Assembly: GCA_019802505.1 (NCBI GenBank) | Contig: JAFMOC010000097.1 | Span: forward strand, 1,036,501 to 1,100,500 | Length of the DNA: 64,000 nt | Reading direction: 5' to 3' | Origin: Corydoras sp. C115 | Lineage: Eukaryota; Chordata; Actinopteri; Siluriformes; Callichthyidae | Part shown: positions 55,352-64,000 of the stretch, piece after piece | How positions within the stretch are numbered: the first letter of the stretch is position 1 | Layout: each line of letters starts with the position of its first letter | Notes under the pieces: generated by a model | Seen by the model: the letters and a program-made list of their open reading frames with translations, nothing else | The model's database searches: none | What the model was told of the DNA's origin: nothing | Position numbers and translations under genes: made by a program

Positions 55352-55695
55352 TACTCATTCATTAATTCATTATTTTCCGCTTTATCCTCTATTAGGGTGG
55401 CGGGGGGGTTCCCCATGCCCATCTAGGGGAGAACATCTCGGGCGCTGGGCAGATAGACCCAGGACAGGGCGCCAATCCATCGCTAAGCACACACTCACTC
55501 ACACAGACACACTCTATATGGGGCAATTTTGAGAATTCAATTGACTTGATCCATGTTTTTGCACTATGGAAACCGGAGAACAAGGAGGAAACCTACGCAG
55601 ACACGGGGAGAACATGGAAACTCCACCCTGATGGGGATTCGAACCGGGAATCCCTAATGCTGAGAGGAGAACGTGCTGACCACTAAGCCACCGTG
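55352..55695 (-). mobile_element. SINE copy
   Basis: Reverse copy ending CTAAGCCACCGTG with an 8-9 bp loss in the body (GCACTATGGAAACC). Confidence 0.88.
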
Positions 55696-55712
55696 TGTTT
55701 ATTCTGTATTAT

Positions 55713-55855
55713 TCATTCATTCATTATCTCCCGCTTTATCCTATATTAGGGTCGCGGGGGGGGTGGGGGGAGGTTCCCCATGCCCATCCAGGGGAGAACA
55801 TTTCAGGCGCTGGGCAGATAGACCCAGGACAGGGCGCCAATCCATCGCTGGGCAT
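55713..55855 (-). mobile_element. head-truncated SINE copy with target duplication
   Basis: Contains only the 3' part of the element, yet ATTCTGTATTAT flanks it (55701-55712 and from 55856), so it inserted in truncated form. Confidence 0.85.
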
Positions 55856-55890
55856 ATTCTGTATTATATTATAACAATTGAACTAAGGGG

Positions 55891-56240
55891 GGCGGCACGG
55901 TGGCTTGGTGTTTAGCACATTCGCCTCTCAGCACTACGGATTCCCGGTTCGAATCCCCATCTGGGTGGAGTTTCCATGTTCTCCCCGTGTCCGCGTGGGT
56001 TTCCTCCGGGTTCTCCGGTTTCCTCCCACAGTCCAAAAACATGGATCAAGTCAATTGAGTTCTCCAAATTGCCCCATATAGAGTGTGTCTGTGTGAGTGA
56101 GTGAGTGTGTGCCCGGCGATGGATTGGCGCCCTGTCCTGGGTGTATCTGCCCAGCGCCCGGGACGTTCTCCCCTGGATGGGCATGGGGAACCCCACCGCG
56201 ACCCTACTAGAGGATAAAGCGGGAGACAATGAATGAATGA
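55891..56240 (+). mobile_element. SINE copy
   Basis: Full-length forward copy; imperfect flanking AATTGAACTAAG / AATTGGACTGTAG. Confidence 0.9.
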
Positions 56241-56299
56241 ATTGGACTGTAGTTACAAAATCACGCCCTCACGCCACTGCATCTCAACCTCACTGCTGC

Positions 56300-56510
56300 G
56301 TAACGGTTGTAATAGTGAGCCTTGGTAGGTATGGATGTCTCATGGGTACACTTGCACCAAACGAACATCGCAGGAAGGCCCTGGGTTCAAATCCCGCACT
56401 CTGTATGGAGTCTACATGTCCTCCTGTAGCTGCATGGGCATGAGGGGGGAAAAAAAGTCTCGGTAGTCCAGTGTCCTCCCACATTTCAAATTCGTGCTGA
56501 TGGATACAGT
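56300..56510 (+). mobile_element. old diverged SINE copy
   Basis: AAGGCCCTGGGTTCAAATCC (B box), GGAGTCTACATGTCCTCCTG and CAGTGTCCTCCCACATTTCA are a decayed version of the head and body. Confidence 0.6.
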
Positions 56511-56989
56511 GGAGATGATGAAATGATGTGGTGTCAACGTTAAACTTCTAAATCAACCCCAAACCTTAAAAAGAGGGCAAATTAAACCGTCTACAGAAAT
56601 GTCTGTGTGCCTGAACTGATGATGCCTAAACTGACCTGGGTTTACTGACTATGGTTATTTTAATATTCTGGTTTTGGCAACCCACCGAAATCTGCATGTC
56701 CTTGACACCATAACCGCAAAGTCTTCCTGTCTGCAAAATTCAATGCCGCGAGCTGCAGGGGTTCAGGAACATCACACACTCTTTGCATGAGCTATGAATC
56801 AGGGAAATATTACAGGGACTTATTGTTCTCTACAAAACAAACACTCCAAACTCAAAACTCACACTCAAAACTCACTCCAGTTGTACAGTCCTTTATGAGA
56901 ACACCTTCGTCCACCTCTTTACTTGCAGTGCGGCGGTGCAGCAGGACCATCAGCTCTTAATAAGAAAATAACTGTATTGTCTCATCTTA

Positions 56990-57150
56990 TCATCTTCCAT
57001 TTAATCCTCTACTAGGGTCACAGGAGGGGGGGGCTCCCCATACCCATCCAGGAGGGAAATTGTTTTTGCCCTGAGCAGATACAGCCAGGATGTAAATCCA
57101 TTTCTGGCACATACACTATATTGGGGCAATTTACAGCAGCCATTTCACCT
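56990..57150 (-). mobile_element. SINE fragment, older subfamily
   Basis: ATCCTCTACTAGGGTCACAG to GGGGCAATTTACAGCAGCCA, then unrelated sequence. Confidence 0.65.
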
Positions 57151-57240
57151 TTGCAGGAGGTATAAATCGGTCACCCGTGCCGTAATCAAAGCATTTTATT
57201 TATTTTGATTATTTAATTTTGCCCAACATTGTATATATTT

Positions 57241-57588
57241 TGGGCGGCACGGTGCCTTAGTGGTTGGCACGTTCGCCTCTCAGCGCTAGGGATTCCCGGT
57301 TCGAATCCCCATCTGGGTGGAGTTTCCATGTTCTCCCCGTGTCCGCGTGGGTTTCCTCTGGGTTCTCCGGTTTCCTCCCACAGTGCAAAAATATGGATCA
57401 AGTCAATTGAATTCTCCAAATTGCCCCATATAGAGTGTGTCTGTGTGAGTGAGTGTGTGCCCAGCGATGGATTGGCGCCCTGTCCTGGGTGTATTTTTCC
57501 AGCTCCCGAAACGTTCTCCCCTGAATGGGCATGGAGAACCCCCCCGCGACCCTAATAGAGGATAAAGCGGAAGATAATGAATGAATGA
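57241..57588 (+). mobile_element. SINE copy
   Basis: Perfect 13-bp duplication ATTGTATATATTT (57228-57240, 57589-57601). Confidence 0.93.
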
Positions 57589-57624
57589 ATTGTATATATT
57601 TAGTGTTTTATATAGTTTACTTAT

Positions 57625-57770
57625 TGTAGTGTGTTTGTAACTGGTTTATAAAGCAGTAAGGCTCTCGAGGTTGTGTATTATTGTGAATAACAAACACCAC
57701 CGCTTTCCCCTGATTTATTCATAATGCCACGCCCTCTCATATTATATTGCTTTATTATATATCATGATCA
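57625..57770 (+). repeat. dispersed repeat (GAGGTTGTGTATTATTGTGAA type)
   Basis: Matches 61186-61370 across TCGAGGTTGTGTATTATTGT and CCACGCCCTCTC; probably an old non-autonomous transposon. Confidence 0.55.
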
Positions 57771-59059
57771 GAATGATGAGATTATATTCTAATCTGCATT
57801 CTTTCTTTGTAAATTCAGATTCATCAGATAAAGGCTCTTTGTTTGGCTGCAGTGCTGCTCTGTACCCGTTTACTTTCCACCTCACTCCTGATTCCAATCA
57901 CATCTCTAAACACAGGGCCACCTTCTCACAGCAGCCACACACTTTCTCTCAAGAGTCATTTGTTTGTTCACATTCTGGATGCGATCCAGAAAACACAGCG
58001 CTTTCCCTGAGTGCCACTCCTGAGTTCAGCCTGTGGAACCGCGGCAGCAGCATTTAAACTTCCAAAATGAAATACCGCTCGAAGGAAACGGATCTGTGTT
58101 TGGTTCAGCCGGGGCTGTGTGTGTGTTTTTTTTCTTTTTTCTCACCTTTTATTCATTACATCCCACATGTGTGATTCGGAATGAATGTGCTTTTAATGTG
58201 TCTTTAGAAACAGGCCGTGTAATTGGACACTAATCACATTCCAGTCACACCACTTGAATTCGTCCTGATTCCTGACTATATTTAGTGCGTGTTATCAGCC
58301 TGTTCAGTGGAGCTCACATCACAGTGGTGCTTTTCGTTACACAGATGTAGTGCCTTCACGTTCGAGAGCTTTTGAAATGTTTTTGCAGAAAACAGCAGAG
58401 CTATATTTATGAACGTATTAAAGTAACCGGTTATGTGTTATTAAAAACCAGGATTTTGGATCGTCAGGGTCTGGTTGTGGTGATGACAGCAGTTGGTTGC
58501 TCACTCTCACATGCTGTGGGATTAAGCTAAAGCTTTTTATCCACCCACAGCCTGTTTGCTAAGTCATAATATCTACTAGACTGAAAACAGGCCTGACCAA
58601 GAGAACAAAGAGGACCGCAACATTTCTTTTCCCGTTCTTTAATGCTTCTCCTTTTATGTTATTGTTGTTTATAGAAAGGTTCTTTGTTTATTTTCCTTAA
58701 CTTTCAATAACGCTGTAGTTTTAAGGGAGTTAAATTATAGAAGTCACACTACTGACCAGATGGGCAGATTCATCGCTGGGCACACACTCAAACCTGTCAG
58801 TTTGTGAAACTGGACTAGATTATTAACGATTTAGCTTTAAATTAACACATTTATAAATCAAACCTTTTTTTTATTGTACTTTATTGCTTTATTACAGAAT
58901 TCAGTATCTCCTGGGTGTTTTGTTTTAGAGAAACGACACGAGGCACATGCAACGAATTTAAAACTTTAACTCTTTAAAAAAAACAGTGGAACAAATCTCG
59001 GCCTCGAAACCTGATCAGCCAATGAGACATGAACGCCTTAAACTGCTTTGTGTCGTTCT

Positions 59060-59115
59060 CTCATTTGTAAGTCACTTTGGATAAAAGCAGCTGCTAAATG
59101 ACTGAATGTAAATCT
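59060..59115 (-). repeat. dispersed teleost repeat end
   Basis: GTCACTTTGGATAAAAGCAG is the inverse of the end seen at 33238. Confidence 0.6.
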
Positions 59116-59309
59116 ACGTCTGGAGGCAGTACAGGTCCATTCTTATGAACCTACCACCTTGTCCTTGTCTTCTAATGTAGGTCTGACAGAACCTTGATGC
59201 AATACTTTGCACTTATTTTTTTTTTACGTGCTGTCTCATCATTAATTGCACAGCGTCATGTTGCACTTTACACTAACACCAGTCTTATTATTATTATTAT
59301 TATTTATTA

Positions 59310-59632
59310 ATTCTTTATCCTGTATTAGGGTTGCGGTGGGGTTCCCCATGCCCATCCAGGGGAGAACGTTTCGGGCGCTGGGCAGATAGAACCAGGACAG
59401 GACGCCAATCCATCGCTGGGCACACACTCACTCACACAGACACACTCTATATGGGGCAATTTGGAGAACTCAATTGACTTGATCCATGTTTTTGGACTGT
59501 GGGAGGAAACCGGAGAACCCGGAGGAAACCCACACGGACACGGGGAAAACATGGAAACTCCACCCAGATGGGGATTCGAACCGGGAATCCCTAGCGCTGA
59601 GAGGAGAACATACTAAACACTAAGCCACCTAT
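59310..59632 (-). mobile_element. SINE copy upstream of GRAMD2A-like exon 2
   Basis: Reverse copy set between two ATT-type arrays (59280-59308 and 59633-59680); head truncated. Confidence 0.88.
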
Positions 59633-59635
59633 TAT

Positions 59636-59639
59636 TATA

Positions 59640-59681
<42 letters not shown>

Positions 59682-59702
59682 GATGATGATGATGATGATG
59701 AT
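59636..59702. repeat. (ATT)n(ATG)n microsatellite
   Basis: Compound triplet array ending 37 bases before the acceptor of exon 2. Confidence 0.93.
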
Positions 59703-59739
59703 TCCGTTCACAGATTCCACAAATCTGTATCTTTTCCAG

Positions 59740-59862
59740 GACAGTGATGGCTGAACAGTTGGATCTTAATGACCATGCTGTCCCGGGAACCCCACCGGAG
59801 ATCAGCGAACCCCAAAGAGAGGATGATCCACACTGTCCTGCACACTTCAAACAAGCCATCAT
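59740..59862 (+). CDS. gramd2a: GRAMD2A-like exon 2 (likely start codon 59747)
   Basis: Acceptor CTTTTCCAG and donor GTGAGA. ATG at 59747 has G at -3 and G at +4. It codes 38 residues (MAEQLDLNDHAVPGTPPEIS and so on) plus two bases of the next codon. This N-terminus is not conserved with mammals, so the start rests on phase and context only. Confidence 0.7.
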
Positions 59863-62258
59863 GTGAGAAGCTTAATTACACACTTAATGCACTTAATTAT
59901 TAGATCGCCTTCCTTTTAGGTGTTCGTTCTCCTTCAGCTCCAGCCTCCTGATCCTGCAGGCCTGAACATGACCTCCCTGACTGGTTATGCAGACACGAGC
60001 AGGCGCAAAACCAGCTCACAATTATATAACTCTCATTATTATTTAAAGTGTCGGAGCTTGCAGAGATGATGAATGAAGACAGGGGAAGGTACTAAACTAA
60101 ATTAAGACTCATTGTCTTTCCGAACAGTCTGGGATTAAGGCATTGTTTAATGTCACTGTGGATGATTCAAACCCGGGACTTTGCTGTTTGCTTTCCTTTT
60201 GTCTCCTTCATTGCAGTCTGTTGTTCTTGACATTAAGCACCAAGCCTGTGTAACATGGTGACACTAATAGAGGATTAAGCAAATGATAATGAATTATTCA
60301 TTCATTCATTATCTTCCGCTTTATCCTATATTAGGGTCACGGGGGGGTTCCCCATGCCAATCCAGGGGAGAACGTTTCGGGGGCTGGGCAGATACACCCA
60401 GGACAGGGCGCCAATCCATCGCTGGGAACACACTCACTCACACAAACACACTCTATATGGGGCAATTTGGAGAACTCAATTGACTTGATCCATGTTTCTG
60501 GACTGTGGGAGGAAACCGGAGAACCCGGAGGAAACCCACGCGGACACGGGGAGAACATGGAAACTCCACCCAGATGGGGATTCGAACCTGGAATCCGGGA
60601 GCGGGAGATAATGAATGCATTAATTAATAAAATAATTCGTCCTTTAGTATTTGAGACAGTTGTCTCGTTTTAATTTGTGGAACTGGTGCTGTCTTGGCCA
60701 GGTCTCCTTTGAAAAAGAGGGTATTTCAGGAGTATTTCCTGAATAAATAATGGTTGAAATTTTTTTTTTTGTTATATATGATGTGTGTGTGCATGCATGT
60801 CAGGTGTGTATTGTGTTCCTCATTTTTTGAGTTGTGTAATGTGATTTACTAAACAAGTAGTTCCGGTCCTTAAATCTGATTGGCTAACCTTTTGTCCAGC
60901 AGTGACATTATTGACATTAACACACACCTCTGAGCGCTTCACATTCGTACCAATGTGTGACGTGAAATGCATTTTTCTAGATGTTTTTTTTTTATAAACT
61001 GCGGTCTGTAATTTGGCCACTAGATGGCAGTGTTTGATCACTGAATATCAGTTTTCTGGGTTTTTTTTTTCAAACGATTAGCGTTCACTTTTAAAACCGG
61101 ACTAGATTACGTTGCGGAAGTCCAGATTGTTAAAGCTTATGCTTTCAATAAACGCATTTATGAATCAAACCTAGTTTTTTTTATTATAATCTGTTTGTAA
61201 GTGTTTTATAAAAGCAATAAGACACTCGAGGTTGTGTATTATTGTGAATCAATCACAGGAAAGAGGTATAACCGCTACACGCTACACGTCATTCCTAATA
61301 ACACCTCTTTCATGTGATTTGTTCACTATAACGCCACGCCCTCTCGACCTCTATTGCTTTAATCTGCATGTTTTCATGACCTTCAAGGCTTCCGCATGAA
61401 TGAATGGCTGATTAGATTAGATTTTTTAATGAATAAGTCTGTGTACCGGTCTTAATAAAGCTCTTATTAAAGCCTCAGTCTTATACACAAACACTCTATT
61501 GACCTTTGTGTATGTTAACATGGATTTATGACACACACACTGAATCGACTGTAATTTCTGGCTGTAATGACCTGAAGCAGAATCGTTTTCCACTCTGACT
61601 CCTGTCTGTTCGTCTGTGTGTTGACTGTAGGCTGCAGCTGATCGATGATCTCTCATATGAAGATGTTAAGAAATGTTATCGTGGATCAGTGAGTGCTTTC
61701 GCTTTTCCCTTCGAACCAAACACTTGCGTTCTGCGCCGTTTCCCGGCCGTTGTGTGGTGCTGCTTCGTCACATCAACCTGTAACATGATCTGGATTCAGA
61801 TTAATCCCACAGATAAAACCAAAGACAAACATACCTGAGAATCTGAAACTGCTTCTGGCTTGGAATTAAAAAATAAAGTCCTCACTTTATACCCAAAACC
61901 CCTCCCAGAAAGGCCTCACGTGTTATTCTCCTTCTCACTAATCACAGCTCTGTCTTCTCTCTACAGACTGTCAGCAAGTACAACTCTCAGTACCATAAGC
62001 TCTTTCAGAATGTTCCCCCAGAGGAAATCCTTATGAAAGGTGAATGAGCCCTTTCACTCACTCGGCCTCTTCCTTTGTGCTTCATATTAAATATATGACA
62101 CTGCTTCATACCTGACCCAGCTTTAACTTCTCTCCACTCAGTGTACTCCTGCGCACTTCTGAGGGACATCCTGCTCCAAGGACGGCTTTATATCTCCCGC
62201 AACTGGCTGTGTTTCTATGCCAACTTGTTCGGAAAGGACATAAAGGTTTGCTCGTGAT

Positions 62259-62297
<39 letters not shown>

Positions 62298-62631
62298 TCA
62301 TTCATTCATTATCTTCCGCTTTATCCTATATTAGGGTTGCGGGGGGGGTTCCCCATGCCCATCCAGGGGAGAACGTTTCGGGCGCTGGGCAGATACACCC
62401 AGGACAGGGTGCCAATCTATGGCTGGGCACACACTCACACAGACACAGGGAAATTTGGAGAACTCAATTGACTTGATCCATGTTTTTGGACTGTGGGAGG
62501 AAACCGCAGAACCCGGAGGAAACCCACGTGGACACGGGGAGAACATGGAAACTCCACCCAGATGGGGATTCGAACCAGGAATCCCTAGTGCTGAGAGGCG
62601 AACGTGCTAACCACTAAGCCACCGTGCCGCC

Positions 62632-62704
<73 letters not shown>

Positions 62705-63424
62705 CTCAGCAGGTACTGGGTCTGGACTAGTGATAACGTCTCCTGCAAATGTGTGTAAACGTTAATTTACGTGTAATTGGTCACACTGCGCCATTAAAAT
62801 AGCAATCGACCAAGGTCAGAGAGCACCTGACTCTTAAAGGGAACGGCAGGTGAGACACACATTGGTTTGTTAAATGCATGTTAAACCCGAAAACACACAT
62901 CATCCCGATATATAAATGACCAAATGTAAATGTAAATCGTGCAGACACCCTGCAGATCCATCTTCTGATATCTCTGTATTTATTTATTCACTCTGTGTTT
63001 CCCACTGGACTAGTTTTAGGGGGTTTTCCTCCCCTTTGGTATTATGAATGGATTTTACTCAGAGAACAAAAAAAAAAAGAAACCGTAAAGTCGTAAAGTA
63101 GACAAAACGAAGCAGCTCGCAGGATAGTTGCAACTTTTACAGGTTTTTTTTTTCTGTTCTTTTGTAACTTATTTGAATGTAAAATCTCCCGTCGGCCAAT
63201 TTCACTATGAAAATGAGAAAATACATCATACTGACACTGTTTGCAACTCACATGTCGCCTCGTGGTCATATTATTGTTATTGTTATTGTTTCATTAATTT
63301 TCTTCGTCATGTGTCTGTGTCTCAGGTGGCCATCCCTGTGGTTTCAGTCCGGCTTGTGAAGAAGCACAAAACAGCCGGCTTGGTCCCAAATGGACTCGCG
63401 ATCACTACGGACACCAGTCAGAAG
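59740..63424 (+). CDS. gramd2a: GRAMD2A-like GRAM domain protein, 5' part (150 codons; 3' end outside window)
   Basis: Joining 59747-59862, 61631-61688, 61967-62039, 62142-62245 and 63326-63424 gives 450 nt in uninterrupted phase. After a variable acidic N-terminus (1-38) the chain reads EDVKKCYRGS, then KYNSQYHKLFQNVPPEE, then ALLRDILLQGRLYISRNWLC, FGKDIK, IPVVSVRLVKKHKTAGLVP and NGLAITTDTSQK: the N-terminal two thirds of a GRAM domain (about residues 67-150). The residues match GRAMD2A (YNQQYHKLF, QGRLYIS, NGLAITTNTSQK) better than GRAMD2B (NALIIATVTDR). Family proteins are ER-anchored by a C-terminal helix. GRAMD2A binds PI(4,5)P2 through this domain at ER-plasma membrane contacts. The remaining strand (YIFVSLL in relatives) and the anchor lie past the window. 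Confidence 0.85.
60262..60625 (-). mobile_element. SINE copy with nested tail fragments
   Basis: The main reverse copy is 60294-60595. A forward tail fragment (ATAGAGGATTAAGC..GATAATGAA) precedes it, and another (GCGGGAGATAATGAATG) replaces its head. Confidence 0.8.
60840..61370. repeat. dispersed non-autonomous repeat, two segments
   Basis: 60840-61035 is the inverse of the 28200-28400 element (AAATCTGATTGGCT, CCACTAGATGGCAG); 61186-61370 matches 57625-57770. Confidence 0.55.
61631..61688 (+). CDS. gramd2a: GRAMD2A-like exon 3
   Basis: This 58-nt exon follows GACTGTAG and ends at a GTGAGT donor. It codes MLQLIDDLSYEDVKKCYRGS (first codon split), which aligns with the GEEIKKCGREG segment before the GRAM domain of mammalian GRAMD2A. 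Confidence 0.85.
61967..62039 (+). CDS. gramd2a: GRAMD2A-like exon 4
   Basis: This 73-nt exon between CTCTCTACAG and GTGAAT codes TVSKYNSQYHKLFQNVPPEE and ILMK. It is the entry to the GRAM domain and the clearest family match. Confidence 0.92.
62142..62245 (+). CDS. gramd2a: GRAMD2A-like exon 5
   Basis: This 104-nt exon codes YSCALLRDILLQGRLYISRN, then WLCFYANLFGKDIK: the first strands of the GRAM beta-sandwich. Acceptor CTCCACTCAG; donor GTTTGC is weak but the phase fits. Confidence 0.92.
62258..62298. repeat. (CA)n(TA)n microsatellite, left half
   Basis: Array interrupted by the SINE at 62299. Confidence 0.93.
62299..62632 (-). mobile_element. SINE copy inside a microsatellite
   Basis: CATATATATATAT-type sequence on both sides. 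The body lacks the CTCTATATGG segment. Confidence 0.9.
62633..62702. repeat. (AT)n microsatellite, right half
   Basis: About 33 AT units. Confidence 0.95.
63326..63424 (+). CDS. gramd2a: GRAMD2A-like exon 6 (last in window)
   Basis: Exactly 33 codons, phase 0 both sides: VAIPVVSVRLVKKHKTAGLV then PNGLAITTDTSQK. The next residues in relatives are YIFVSLL, absent here, so splicing at GTTCTC (63425) into an exon beyond the window is expected. Confidence 0.9.
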
Positions 63425-64000
63425 GTTCTCCAGATCATTTTACTGTTTAAGTTATCAATCACTGTTAGCCAGATTTAGAGAACACATGTTTGGGCAGCTG
63501 CTGCATCACTGCACATCCAACAGTACAAAACTGCAGGCAGTGTTCATACCGGGTTGAGGGTTCAGGATCAGTGAGCTCATCTGGATCAGTCCTGACTTCC
63601 AACTTAACCGAAGTGTCTGCATCGGGTCTTAAAGCGTTTCTGTTTTGAGGTCGGCGGCACGGTGGCTTCGTGGTCAGCACGGTCGCCTCTCAGCACTAGG
63701 GATTCCCGGTTCGAATCCCCATCTGGGTGGAGTTTCCATGTTCTCCCTGTGTCTGCGTGGGTTTCCTCCGGGTTCTCCGGTTTCCTCCCACAGTCCAAAA
63801 ACATGGATCAAGTCAATTGAGTTCTCCAAATTGCCCCATATTGAGTGTGTATGCGTGCGTGTCTGTGTGAGTGTGTGCCCAGTGATAGATTGGCGCCCTG
63901 TCCTGGGTGTATCTGCCCAGCGCCCAAAACGTTCTCCCCTGGATGGGCATGGGGAACCCCCCCCGCGACCCTAATAGAGGATAAAGCTGAAGATAATGGA
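63425..64000 (+). other. gramd2a: GRAMD2A-like gene intron 6, start
   Basis: The sequence after exon 6 up to the window end. Nothing recognisable to 63650, then a SINE. Confidence 0.75.
63652..64000 (+). mobile_element. SINE copy reaching the window end
   Basis: Forward copy from CGGCGGCACGGTGGCTTCGT to GAAGATAATGGA; the last tail bases may lie outside. Confidence 0.9.

Larger units (their letters stand above)
52399..59739 (+). other. gramd2a: GRAMD2A-like gene intron 1 (7.3 kb)
   Basis: The intron is mostly repeats, listed separately: SINE composites (52.8-53.6 kb), a pogo-like relic (53962-54847) and many SINEs. Unique or unexplained parts are 52400-52810, 53600-53960, 54850-55340, 56500-56980, 57770-59050 and 59120-59300. 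I see no gene there. The 97-codon open frame at 57764-58057 has no recognisable family features. Confidence 0.6.
59863..61630 (+). other. gramd2a: GRAMD2A-like gene intron 2
   Basis: Contains a reverse-orientation SINE with nested tail fragments (60262-60620), copies of an AT-rich dispersed repeat (60840-61370), and about 400 bases of unrecognised sequence at 59870-60260. Confidence 0.75.
62246..63325 (+). other. gramd2a: GRAMD2A-like gene intron 5
   Basis: Holds a SINE inserted inside an (AT)n array (62260-62702) and then about 600 bases (62703-63325) of AT-rich sequence without recognisable features, ending in GTGTCTCAG. Confidence 0.8.

Noticed and set aside
55912..56229. Recurrent 60-110 codon frames with MFSPCPRGFPPGSPVSSHS or its reverse-strand counterparts, seen at some twenty places
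   Set aside because: They are translations of the SINE body. The similarity is nucleotide repeat identity, frames differ between copies and stops are random.
57764..58057. 97-codon open frame as an extra GRAMD2A-like exon
   Set aside because: No acceptor/donor pair in phase with neighbours and no GRAM family resemblance.

Overview
The window is vertebrate nuclear DNA from a teleost fish. The evidence is two spliced genes with GT-AG introns and vertebrate-type proteins, CpG-rich first exons, long (AT)n/(GT)n microsatellites, and about thirty copies of a tRNA-derived SINE whose body (HAmo-like) is widespread in teleosts. An otophysan (characiform or catfish type) is possible, but I cannot prove the order from sequence alone.

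Gene 1 (+ strand, 1 to about 49560) is znf609. A CpG-rich, probably non-coding exon 1 ends at a GTGAGT donor at 354. A 14.6 kb intron full of repeats leads to exon 2 (14946-15798), which carries the start codon. Six further coding exons (35103-35328, 41023-41110, 42028-44392, 44477-44882, 45419-45754, 45862-45935) are in perfect phase and give a 1405-residue protein, against about 1411 for human ZNF609. A 3' UTR of about 3.6 kb ends near AATAAA at 49540.

Gene 2 (+ strand, about 52.1 kb to beyond the window end) is the 5' part of a GRAM-domain gene closest to GRAMD2A. It has a CpG-rich first exon near 52.1-52.4 kb and five coding exons (59740-59862, 61631-61688, 61967-62039, 62142-62245, 63326-63424), giving the first 150 residues. 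The rest of the GRAM domain and the C-terminal membrane anchor lie outside.

The two genes act in different places: znf609 is a nuclear transcriptional regulator, and GRAMD2A-type proteins sit in the ER at contacts with the plasma membrane. Their link is positional. Human ZNF608 and GRAMD2B (the paralogues of these two) are also neighbours, so this may be an old paralogous block.

The rest is intron and intergenic DNA: young SINEs with intact target-site duplications, an older SINE subfamily, a hAT-type MITE with an intact 8-bp duplication, a foldback element in three copies, a pogo/Tigger-like transposase relic with a short internally deleted relative, two coding-looking minisatellites (30-bp and 12-bp units), a complex GT/AT minisatellite, and long homopolymers.

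The most interesting signal is at exon 2 of znf609, the exon that makes circ-ZNF609 in mammals. Here an 853-nt exon is bracketed at close range by SINEs in opposite orientation, and a reading frame would cover 852 of the 853 nt of the circle.
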